From Streptomyces populi (GTDB lineage: Bacteria; Actinomycetota; Actinomycetes; Streptomycetales; Streptomycetaceae), in the NCBI RefSeq assembly GCF_002911015.1, contig NZ_KZ626931.1, positions 1 through 33,112 of the forward strand: a DNA stretch of 33,112 bases, in the 5' to 3' direction. The notes beneath the pieces are model-generated. The model made no database searches, was not told where the DNA came from, and saw only the letters and a program-made list of their open reading frames with translations. Of the stretch, positions 8,232 to 15,795 are shown piece after piece (position 1 is the first letter of the stretch; each line of letters opens with the position of its first letter). The position numbers were made by a program, and so were the translations under genes.

Positions 8232-10280
8232 CTACGGGAAGGTCAGCTTCCAGCTGTTGATGTAGCCGGTGTCCTGGGCCGCCTTGTCCTGGACCTTCAG
8301 TTTCCAGGTGCCGTTGGCGACTTCGGAGGACGCGTTGACCGTGTAGGTCGTGTTCACGTTGTCCGCCGAGTCGGACGAACTGGTGCTCTTCAGGCGGTAG
8401 GTCGAGCCGTCGGGGGCGACCAGATCGATCTGGAGGTCACCGCGCCAGGTGTGCACGATGTCCACGGCGACCGCGAGGTTCGACGGGGCGTTGCCGGTAC
8501 GGCCGCTGACCGTGATCGACGAGGTGACCGCCGCGCCGTTGTCCGGAATCGATACGTCGGCCGTGTTCTCGAACGACGTGCCGCCACCGCCACCGCCGCC
8601 CGGCCGTGAACCGACGTTCACCGCGGCCCAGGCGTTCTGGACCGCCGTGTACTCGGCGCTCGTCGTGCCGTACAGCTCGCCCGCCGCCGCGAGCGTCCCG
8701 GTGCGGGCCGACGCGTAGTTGGTGGTCGAGGTGAACTTGGTGGTGAGCGCGCGGTACCAGATCTGCAGCGCCTTGTCGCGGCCGATGCCGGTGACCGGGA
8801 GCCCGTCGGAGGTCGGCGAGTTGTAGCTGACGCCGTTGATGACCTTGGCGCCGCTGCCCTCGCTCAGCAGGTAGAAGAAGTGGTTGGCGACGCCCGACGA
8901 GTAGTGCACGTCGACGTTGCCCACTCCGGAGTACCAGGAGTCCTTGGAGGCGCCGTCCTTGCTGGGCTTGTCCATGTAGCGCAGCGGGGTGCCGTCGCCG
9001 TTGATGTCGATCTTCTCGCCGATGAGGTAGTCGCCCACGTCGGTCGAGTTGTTGGCGTAGAACTCCACACCGGTGCCGAAGATGTCGGAGGTCGCCTCGT
9101 TCAGACCGCCGGACTCGCCCGAGTAGTTGAGGCCCGCGGTGTTGGAGGTGACGCCGTGGCTCATCTCGTGGCCGGCCACGTCGAGCGCGGTCAGCGGGTC
9201 GGCGTTCCCGGACCCGTCGCCGTAGGTCATGCAGAAGCAGCCGTCGTCCCAGAACGCGTTCACGTACGAGTTGCCGTAGTGCACGCGGGAGTAGGCCCCG
9301 ACGCCGTTGTTCTTGATGCCGCTGCGGCCGAAGGTGTTCTTGTAGAAGTCCCAGGTCTCCGCGGCGCCGTAGTGGGCGTCCGCGCCGGCCGTGGCGGCGT
9401 TCGACGTGGTGCCGTTGCCCCAGGTGTCGCTGGTCTGCGAGAAGAGCGTGCCGGTGCCCGACGTCCCCCGGTTCAGGTTGTACGTCTTGTGGTTGCCGCG
9501 CGCGCCGTCGTTGAGCGTGTAGTTGGAGCCCGACTGCGTGGTCGTCAGGGTCACCTGGCCGCTGTACTGGGTGTTGCCGATGCCGGTCTCGATGCCCTGG
9601 TACTCGTAGAGCTTCTTGCCGGTGGCCGCGTCGGTGATGACGTGCAGCTCGTTGGGGGTGCCGTCGTCCTGGAGGCCGCCGACGACGGTCTCGTAGGCGA
9701 GGGTCGGCCTGCCGGTGGCGGCCCAGATCACCTTGCGGGGCGCGCGGTCGGCGGCGGTGTTCTTCGAACCGGCGGCCTTCGCGGCGGACAGCGCCTGCTT
9801 CTCCGCCGTGTCGGCGGCGACCGCGGGCGTGAGCTCGGCGACCTTCAGGGAGGCGTTCGTCGCCTTGTAGGCGTGCCCGGTCCTTCCGGACCTGGTGGTG
9901 TCGACGACCATGTCGCCGCCGAGGACCGGCAGTCCTTCGTACGTCCGCTCGTAGCGGGTGTGGACGGTGCCGTCGGCGTCCTTCATGACGTCACGGGCGA
10001 CGAGACTCTCGCCGGCGCCGAGACCCAGGTCCCGGGCGGTCGTGGCCTTGGCCGCGTCGGCGTCGCGTATCAGCTCGGCGCGCTGCGAGGCGGTGAGCTT
10101 CATGGCGACGGCGCCCGGGTTGACCCCGCCCGCCCGGGGGGTCTGTTCGGGGGCGGCGCTCGCGGCGCCCGACTGGACGGCCGCGGCCAGCAGGGCGGTG
10201 ACGCCGACGAGGGCGACACCGGCGACGCGGCGCTTGGTGATGTGGGAGGTGCGTCTGTGGGGAGAACTGCTGCTCAACAC
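8232..10280 (-). CDS. Secreted M4 neutral metalloprotease with C-terminal P domain, copy 2
   Basis: Exported zinc protease of about 682 residues, paralogous to the adjacent gene. Order: signal peptide (HRRTSHITKRRVAGVALVG...SGAASA), FTP/PepSY-type propeptide, M4 catalytic domain with HEMSH, GGLNEATSD and DVHYSSGVANHFFYLL, then a Gly-rich linker and a roughly 90-residue P (proprotein convertase B) domain with VDIVHTWRGDLQIDLVAPDG and ending SWKLTFP. The P domain probably aids folding or substrate binding. Start: AGAAGGAG is followed 3 nt later by GTG (10280) and 6 nt later by an in-frame TTG (10277); the TTG has better spacing. An upstream ATG at 10295 lacks a binding site, as the SD lies inside its reading frame. 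The CFC motif near the active site is conserved with copy 1. Confidence 0.94.
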   Translation of the reverse strand: MLSSSSPHRRTSHITKRRVAGVALVGVTALLAAAVQSGAASAAPEQTPRAGGVNPGAVAMKLTASQRAELIRDADAAKATTARDLGLGAGESLVARDVMKDADGTVHTRYERTYEGLPVLGGDMVVDTTRSGRTGHAYKATNASLKVAELTPAVAADTAEKQALSAAKAAGSKNTAADRAPRKVIWAATGRPTLAYETVVGGLQDDGTPNELHVITDAATGKKLYEYQGIETGIGNTQYSGQVTLTTTQSGSNYTLNDGARGNHKTYNLNRGTSGTGTLFSQTSDTWGNGTTSNAATAGADAHYGAAETWDFYKNTFGRSGIKNNGVGAYSRVHYGNSYVNAFWDDGCFCMTYGDGSGNADPLTALDVAGHEMSHGVTSNTAGLNYSGESGGLNEATSDIFGTGVEFYANNSTDVGDYLIGEKIDINGDGTPLRYMDKPSKDGASKDSWYSGVGNVDVHYSSGVANHFFYLLSEGSGAKVINGVSYNSPTSDGLPVTGIGRDKALQIWYRALTTKFTSTTNYASARTGTLAAAGELYGTTSAEYTAVQNAWAAVNVGSRPGGGGGGGTSFENTADVSIPDNGAAVTSSITVSGRTGNAPSNLAVAVDIVHTWRGDLQIDLVAPDGSTYRLKSTSSSDSADNVNTTYTVNASSEVANGTWKLKVQDKAAQDTGYINSWKLTFP

Positions 10281-10844
10281 TGACTCCTTCTGCATGGCCG
10301 CGGATCGCGCGGCCAGGGGAGACCGGACGATGGAGGAAGCCGTCCGGGCAGAACTGGGCGTTACGCGGAACCAGGTGCATGGGGTCGTACGGCACGACAC
10401 AGCCGGATTTGCTGTGAGGTTGCTGTGAAGTTGCCGAGGGAAGAGTGGCAGGAGATACCCCTTTCTGTCAGGACCACATCACAAAAATGGCCGGAAACGG
10501 TTCGTTGTCCGGTTGGTCGTGTTCGGTATACGGACTGTCCTTCGGATGTTCGTCCTGGCGTGACGGAGGGCCCGCGCGTCCCCCCGCGCGGCGACGGCGA
10601 CGGCGGCCTCCGCTCCGGGTCGCGTGCGGCGCGGGGCTCCGGCGGAGGGGCGCATACCGCCAGATGACCGGCCCGCCGTCAGCAACGGAATGAAGCCCGG
10701 CCCCTTTCGGGCGGCTTCCGGCACGTCCGCTCGCCCGCCTCCGGCTCCTGCGGTTTGAGTGATCCCCGGCATTCCGGTCCGTACCGGGCGTCCTCGACCG
10801 GGCGAGTCGGTGCGATCCGGACACATATGACCGCAGGAGGTTTG
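10281..10844. other. 564-bp intergenic region, M4 protease / TNT-like gene
   Basis: Divergent spacer that must hold both promoters. On the protease side it has an 11-bp tandem direct repeat (10409-10430) and a GC-rich dyad GGCCGCG / CGCGCGGCC just upstream of the start. The middle (10560-10750) is GC-rich with no ORF I trust. On the toxin side, AGGAGG at 10835-10840 is the binding site for the GTG at 10845. No other gene. Confidence 0.4.
10409..10430 (-). promoter_or_regulatory. 11-bp tandem direct repeat, possible PhoP-type box
   Basis: Two adjacent 11-bp units, TTGCTGTGAGG and TTGCTGTGAAG on the + strand. On the protease-coding strand they read CTTCACAGCAA CCTCACAGCAA. The 11-bp spacing and TCAC core resemble the direct-repeat units of Streptomyces PhoP boxes, but the second half of each unit departs from the consensus. 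It lies about 130 nt upstream of the P-domain protease start. Confidence 0.3.
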
Positions 10845-11645
10845 GTGAGAAGGTCACATTGGTGTGCGAGCCTGGCGGCGCTGGGAGGCCTGACCGGCTC
10901 CCTGATGCTCGGCGCCTCCGTCTCGTCCGCGGCGCCCGACCGTCCGGGCGACAGCGGCCCGGCCGGCGTCCGCGCCCTGTCCGCCACCCCGGAGCCGAAG
11001 CCGGTCCCCGGGCACGTGAAGCCGGCGGACGAGCACGCCGGGACCGACCCGTCGCGCGTGTGCAGGGGGCTCGTACCGGATCCCATCCCGCCGCAGCTGC
11101 GCCGCTTCTACCTCTGCGGCTACTGGAGGCTCGGCCCCAGGCGGCTGCCGACCAGGGGCGTGCTGGGCAACATCCTCGAACGCTACGACCGGCTCGGCGG
11201 CCTCACCGCCGTGAAGTTCCTCGGCAAGTGGTGGGACCCCGCCGCCGACTCGGGCCAGGGTGACTGGCGCTACCCGCCGGACGACGGCTTCACCCACCTG
11301 AACGGGACGGTGGTCGCCACCCCCCTCGTGCTCCACGCGGGCCTGCGGCTCGACCGCTTCGGCAGCGAGGCGGGCCGCTTCCTGGCCCCGGAGGGCACCA
11401 AGTACGGCAAGCGCGTCATCCCGCCGTCGAGCCTCGACACCAGCGACCCGCGCTACCCGTACAACTACCACTCCTACCGGCTGGCCAAGGACGTCACGGT
11501 CTGCGCGGGCAGGACCGCCCCCGGGTTCGAGCAGCCCGGCCTCGGCACCCAGTACGTGACGTCGAGCAGGTTCTGCCCCGACATCCCCCGCACCACGGTG
11601 GCGGACCTCGTGAGCAACGGAACGCTGGTGCGGACCAACGGCTGA
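10845..11645 (+). CDS. Secreted TNT-domain protein (probable NAD glycohydrolase)
   Basis: 266-residue precursor with a signal peptide (1-30, MRRSHWCASLAALGG...SVSSAA), a spacer of about 40 residues, and a C-terminal domain resembling the tuberculosis necrotizing toxin (TNT) of CpnT and fungal surface NADases. Landmarks: GYWRLGPRRLPTRGVLG, LERYDRLGG near 112, GLRLDRFGSEAGRFLAPEGTKY in two pieces (Arg171), the RVIPPSSL loop, YHSYRL, then PGFEQPGLGTQY with Gln236, at the place of the catalytic Gln of TNT. TNT hydrolyses NAD+ to nicotinamide and ADP-ribose. Four cysteines in the mature part (73, 91, 220, 244) suit two disulfides in an exported protein. The GTG at 10845 has AGGAGG 4 nt upstream; upstream ATGs at 10755 and 10827 do not. 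No pore-forming or WXG domain is attached. The activity is inferred from motifs. Confidence 0.82.
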   Translation: MRRSHWCASLAALGGLTGSLMLGASVSSAAPDRPGDSGPAGVRALSATPEPKPVPGHVKPADEHAGTDPSRVCRGLVPDPIPPQLRRFYLCGYWRLGPRRLPTRGVLGNILERYDRLGGLTAVKFLGKWWDPAADSGQGDWRYPPDDGFTHLNGTVVATPLVLHAGLRLDRFGSEAGRFLAPEGTKYGKRVIPPSSLDTSDPRYPYNYHSYRLAKDVTVCAGRTAPGFEQPGLGTQYVTSSRFCPDIPRTTVADLVSNGTLVRTNG

Positions 11646-11734
11646 CCAGGCCCCTTCCACGGAGGCGCACGACCGCGCGGAAGCCGGACCCGGCGACGGC
11701 CGGGCCGGCTCCGCCCCGGCGGAAGGCGGAACGC

Positions 11735-12175
11735 ATGGACCGGTTCGCGTTGTACCGGGCCCTGGGAGCGGCCCGGGTTCCCGCCGCGTCCTACGAGATC
11801 GTGGACTGCCCGGGCCCCCGCCTCGCGGCCGACCGCTACTTCCTCGACGGCCACGCCGGGGACTGGGCCGTGGGCGTCCACGAGCGGGGGAACCGCGAGG
11901 TCTTCGAGCGGTTCGCCGACGAGGACGAGGCCTGCCGGTGGATGTACGACCGGCTCGTCGTCACGGAGCCCGCCTCCGTGCCCGAAGAGCCCGTCGGCCG
12001 GGTACCCGACCCCGGGGCCCTGCAACGACAGGCCGACGACGACCTCGAAGCGGCCCTCGCCGCGATGCGCCGCCGGGCGGACGGACGGTCCGGCGGGGAG
12101 CGCCCCGGGGAACCCGGCGCCGAACGCTCCGCCGAGCGCCCCGACGAGTCCGCGGAAGGGGCCGGTCCCGCGTAG
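11735..12175 (+). CDS. Small cytoplasmic protein, possible immunity partner of the TNT-like protein
   Basis: 146 residues, no signal peptide or membrane segment. A compact N-terminal domain (about 1-76: MDRFALYRALGAARVPAASYEI, then DGHAGDWAVGVHERGN, then FERFADEDEACRWMYDRLV) is followed by an acidic, Pro/Gly-rich tail (80-146) with a short helix around 96-115. The pattern of a W-x-V strand, an ERG turn and a DEDEAC helix is one I associate with small immunity-type proteins beside actinobacterial toxins, but I cannot name a family with certainty. It starts 89 nt after the toxin-like gene on the same strand, with GGAAGG upstream of its ATG. A cytoplasmic protein beside a secreted NADase would protect the producer; this is inference from position. 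Confidence 0.6.
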   Translation: MDRFALYRALGAARVPAASYEIVDCPGPRLAADRYFLDGHAGDWAVGVHERGNREVFERFADEDEACRWMYDRLVVTEPASVPEEPVGRVPDPGALQRQADDDLEAALAAMRRRADGRSGGERPGEPGAERSAERPDESAEGAGPA

Positions 12176-12180
12176 CCCGG

Positions 12181-12220
12181 TGCGGTCCCGCACGGTCCGG
12201 TGCGGTCCCGCACGGTCCGG
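12181..12220. repeat. Tandem 20-bp hairpin repeat at a convergent gene end
   Basis: The unit TGCGGTCCCGCACGGTCCGG occurs twice in perfect tandem. Each copy carries a dyad (GTGCGG / CCGCAC with 2-nt loop). It lies between two converging stops (12175 and 12228), so it probably works as a bidirectional terminator. Confidence 0.7.
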
Positions 12221-12227
12221 GCCGGGC

Positions 12228-13985
12228 TCAGCCGGCCGAGGGGCCCCGGTCCCCGTGCCACGAGTGCCACAGCGCCGCGTACGGCCCCTCGGCCGCCACC
12301 AGTTCGTCGTGCGTGCCCAGCTCGGACAGCCGGCCGTCCTCCATCACCGCCACCCGGTCGGCGTCATGGGCGGTGTGCAGCCGGTGGGCGATCGCGATGA
12401 CGGTCCGTCCCTCCAGCACGGTGGCCAGCGCACGCTCCGTGTGCCGGGCCGTCGTCGGGTCGAGGAGCGCCGTGGCCTCGTCGAGGATCAGGGTGTGCGG
12501 GTCGGCGAGCACCACCCGGGCCAGCGCCAGTTGCTGGGCCCGTGAGCCGTCGACGGGCAGGGCCTCGGGGCCCAGTTCGGTGCCCAGCCCGTCCGGGAGC
12601 TCCCGGGCCCAGTCGTCGGCGCCGACCGCCGCGAGAGCCGCCCACAACTCGGCGTCGCCGGCGCCCGGTTCGGCGATGAGCAGGTTGTCGCGGACCGTGC
12701 CGAGGAACACGTGGTGCTCCTGGGTGACGAGGACGACGTGCCGGCGCAGCTGCTCCGGGTCGAGGTCGACGACCGGCACCCCTCCGACCGTCACCGTCCC
12801 GCTGCCCGGCGCGTCGACGCCGGCCAGCAGTCTGCTCAGCGTGGTCTTCCCGGCGCCGGAGGGGCCCACGACGGCCAGCCGCTCCCCGGGCCGCACCGTC
12901 AGGTCCACCCCGCGCAGCACCTCGCCGCCGCGGTCGTAGGCGTAGCGCACACCGGTGACGTCGATCCGGTCGTCCTCCGGCACGGGGGAGCCGGCCGAGG
13001 CGGCGCGCGGCGCACCGGCGAGGCCCTCCACGCGGGCGAACGAGGCGGCGCTGCTCTGCAATTGCTCGACCTGGTTCAGGATCTGGTCGAGCGGCTCGGC
13101 GAGCCGGTGCAGGTAGAGCGTCGCGGCGACCACCGTGCCGAGGCTCAGCGTGCCCCGGGCGTGCAGCGCGCCGCCCACCAGGAGCACGGCCACGACCGGC
13201 ACGACGTACGAGATCTCCACGGACGGGAAGAACACGCTGCGCAGGAACAGCGTCCGCATCCGCGTCACCCGGGAGACCTCCAGCGCGTCCCGGCTCGCCC
13301 GGATCCGGCGCCCGCCCAGCCCGAACGCCTCCACCGTGCGGGCGCCGGACGCGGTGGCCGCGAGGATCTCGGCGACCTCCGACGTCGCGGCGCCCTGGGC
13401 GAGATAGGCGGTGCGCGCCCGGCGCAGGTACCAGCGCAGCGCGAAGGCGATGCCGGTCAGGCCCAGCACCCCGCAGGCGCCGAGCAGCGGGTCGATGACG
13501 AAGACGGCGACGAGGACGAACAGGGCCTGTGCGCCGGAGATCAGCAGCTGGGGTGCCGTGTCGCGCAGGGTGGTGCCCACCACCGTGACGTCGGCGGTGC
13601 CGCGCGCCGTCAGATCGCCGGTGCCCGCCCGCTCCACGACCGACGCGGGCAGCGCCAGCGTCCGCTCCACGAACTCCTCCCGCACCCGCGCGAGGGTCCG
13701 TTCCCCGAAGCGGTACCCCACGTACCCGGCCCAGCGCGACAGCAGGAGCTGGACCAGCGCGGCCACGAGGATGACGAGCGCCGGGCCGTCCACCGCCTCC
13801 ACACCGGCACCGCCGCGCACGTCGTCGATCATCCGTCCCAACAGCCAGGGGCCGACCAGGCCGGCCGCGGCGGCCAGCGCGTTCAGGGCGAGCACGGCGG
13901 CGAACACCCGCCCGTCCGCCCGGATCAGCCGCGCCGTCGCCCGGCGCACCTCGGCGCGCCCCGCCACCGGCAGGTGGTTCGTCAC
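12228..13985 (-). CDS. ABC half-exporter A (intact Walker motifs, degenerate signature)
   Basis: 585-residue fusion of a six-helix exporter membrane domain (about 1-320) and an ATPase domain (340-585). The ATPase has Walker A GPSGAGKT (374-381, Lys380), Q-loop VTQEHHVF, Walker B LILDE with Glu503, and switch His534. The signature motif that should be LSGGQ is VDGSRAQ (478-484), so its C-loop is degenerate. Its GTG start at 13985 overlaps the TGA of the next gene (GTGA), so the two are translationally coupled. Half B has the reverse pattern of losses, so the two probably form one heterodimeric exporter. Substrate unknown; lipids, peptides or drugs are possible. It is the last gene of a four-gene operon. 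Confidence 0.93.
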   Translation of the reverse strand: MTNHLPVAGRAEVRRATARLIRADGRVFAAVLALNALAAAAGLVGPWLLGRMIDDVRGGAGVEAVDGPALVILVAALVQLLLSRWAGYVGYRFGERTLARVREEFVERTLALPASVVERAGTGDLTARGTADVTVVGTTLRDTAPQLLISGAQALFVLVAVFVIDPLLGACGVLGLTGIAFALRWYLRRARTAYLAQGAATSEVAEILAATASGARTVEAFGLGGRRIRASRDALEVSRVTRMRTLFLRSVFFPSVEISYVVPVVAVLLVGGALHARGTLSLGTVVAATLYLHRLAEPLDQILNQVEQLQSSAASFARVEGLAGAPRAASAGSPVPEDDRIDVTGVRYAYDRGGEVLRGVDLTVRPGERLAVVGPSGAGKTTLSRLLAGVDAPGSGTVTVGGVPVVDLDPEQLRRHVVLVTQEHHVFLGTVRDNLLIAEPGAGDAELWAALAAVGADDWARELPDGLGTELGPEALPVDGSRAQQLALARVVLADPHTLILDEATALLDPTTARHTERALATVLEGRTVIAIAHRLHTAHDADRVAVMEDGRLSELGTHDELVAAEGPYAALWHSWHGDRGPSAG

Positions 13986-15754
13986 AGCACGACCTCCTCG
14001 TCCACGCCCGCCACGGGACCCGCGGCCCCTTCGTCACCAGGCTCCGTGTCCTCGTCCGGCTCCGCGTCGCGGGCCACCAGCGACCGGTACCCCGGTTCCG
14101 TCCGCAGGAGTTCGCGGTGGGTGCCGGTGGCCGCGGTCTTGCCGTCGACCAGGAAGAAGACGGTGTCCGCGTGGTCGAGGACGAGCGGCGACGTGCTGGT
14201 CACGACGGTCGTACGGCCCGAGCGGGCGGCGCGCAGCCGGGCCGCGACGGTCGCCTCGGTGTGCGCGTCGAGCGCCGAGGTCGGTTCGAGGGCGAGCAGC
14301 ACCTCGGGATCGGCGAGGAGCGCGCGCACGAGCCGTACCCGCTGCCGCTGCCCGCCGGACAGGCTCCGGCCCTGCGCGTCGACGGCCGCGTCGAGGCCGC
14401 CCGGCAGCCCGAGGACGATGTCGTCGGCGGCGGCCGTGCGCACGGCCCGGGCAATGGCCTCCTCGTCGGGCTCCCGGCGCCCTTCGAGCGTCTCGCGCAG
14501 GGTGCCGGCGAACAGGTCGGCCTCGTTGTCGGCGACCAGGACGCGCTCGCGCACCCGGTGCGGCGCGACCTCGTCGAGCCGTACGCCGCCCCAGGTCACG
14601 TCCGACGCGGTGTACCCGCCGAGCCGGTCGACCACGGCCGCGGACCGTTCGGGGCGCGCCCCGGCCAGCACCGTCAGCTTCCCCGGGACCACCCGGACCC
14701 CGGACTCCGGATCGTGCAGCACGGCCGGGAAGCCCGGGGCGTCCCGCGCGTCCGGGGGAGAGGCCGCGGGCTCCAGGGACAGGAACCGCACGACGCGCCG
14801 CGCGGCGACCACGGCCCGGGAGAGTTCGTAACCGCACTCGATGAAGAAGTACACCGGCAGGACGAGGACCGCGACGTAGCCGTACACGGACACCAGCTGG
14901 CCGATGGTGATCTCTCCCTGGGCGGCCAGCCGGGCCGCGAGCCAGGTCACCGCGGCCAGCAGGACGGACGGCAGTCCCATGCCCAGCGCCTGGATCCAGC
15001 TCGTCACCGCGCCGACCCGGTAGCCCTGTTCGCGCAGCGCCCGCGAGTCACGGCGGAACCCGTCCGCGAAGAGCCCCTTGCCGCCGAGGCCGTTCAGGAC
15101 GCGCAGACCGCCCGCGAGGTCGCCGATGCGCGCGGTCAGGACGGACTGCCGTTCGCGGTACCCCGTCTCCACTCCCTGGAGGCGGACCGCCAGCGGACCG
15201 ACGATCCCGGCCGTCACCGGAACCCCCAGCAGGATCACCGCCGAGAGCTGCAACGAGACCGGCAGCAGCAGCGCGGCCACCACGCCGTAGGTGACGATCG
15301 CGGCCAGGCCGGGCCCGACGACCGTCAGTGAGTTGCTGATCGTGTTCACGTCGCCGACGCCGACCGTGACGATCTCCCCCGTGCCGATCTGCCGCGAGAG
15401 CGCCGCGCCGAGCCGGGCCGCGTGCTCGACCACGAGCTTGACCGTGCGGAAGTTGGCGTCCATCCGGACCTTGGTCATCGTGCGGTGCCGCACGACCCCC
15501 AGACCGGCGTTGAACACCCCGGCGGCGAGCACGGCGGCCGTCCAGCCCGCCAGCGCCGGCCCGTCGCCCGGCGTCAGTCCGTCGTCGATCGCCCGGGACA
15601 GCAGATAGGGCGTCAGCGCGGTCAGCCCCATCCACACGACGGAGACCACCGCCCCGGTGAGCGACCGGCGCGCCTGCCGGGTGACCAGCCACCAGAGGAA
15701 CCGCCAGCCGCCCCGGCGGTCCGGTGTCCCCGGATCCGCGTACGTGTCGGTCAT
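13982..15754 (-). CDS. ABC half-exporter B (intact signature, degenerate Walker A and B)
   Basis: 590 residues: membrane domain (about 15-325), then an ATPase-like domain. Signature LSGGQRQR (465-472) is perfect, but the Walker A position reads LAGARPERSAA (363-373, no GxxGxGK). Walker B reads VLLALEPTSALD, with Leu489 for the Asp and Glu490 kept. The Q-loop region is VADNEADLF with no Gln, and the switch His is replaced in TSTSPLVLDHAD. It therefore probably cannot bind ATP with its own P-loop, but can supply the signature motif to half A. The ATG at 15754 follows GAAGAAGG with a 4-nt gap. The gap to the upstream gene is 41 nt. A long acidic C-terminal tail (563-590) is unusual. Confidence 0.92.
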   Translation of the reverse strand: MTDTYADPGTPDRRGGWRFLWWLVTRQARRSLTGAVVSVVWMGLTALTPYLLSRAIDDGLTPGDGPALAGWTAAVLAAGVFNAGLGVVRHRTMTKVRMDANFRTVKLVVEHAARLGAALSRQIGTGEIVTVGVGDVNTISNSLTVVGPGLAAIVTYGVVAALLLPVSLQLSAVILLGVPVTAGIVGPLAVRLQGVETGYRERQSVLTARIGDLAGGLRVLNGLGGKGLFADGFRRDSRALREQGYRVGAVTSWIQALGMGLPSVLLAAVTWLAARLAAQGEITIGQLVSVYGYVAVLVLPVYFFIECGYELSRAVVAARRVVRFLSLEPAASPPDARDAPGFPAVLHDPESGVRVVPGKLTVLAGARPERSAAVVDRLGGYTASDVTWGGVRLDEVAPHRVRERVLVADNEADLFAGTLRETLEGRREPDEEAIARAVRTAAADDIVLGLPGGLDAAVDAQGRSLSGGQRQRVRLVRALLADPEVLLALEPTSALDAHTEATVAARLRAARSGRTTVVTSTSPLVLDHADTVFFLVDGKTAATGTHRELLRTEPGYRSLVARDAEPDEDTEPGDEGAAGPVAGVDEEVVL

Positions 15755-15795
15755 GGACCTTCTTCCGTCCCTTCGTCTGCCCGTCCCGTCCGCCG

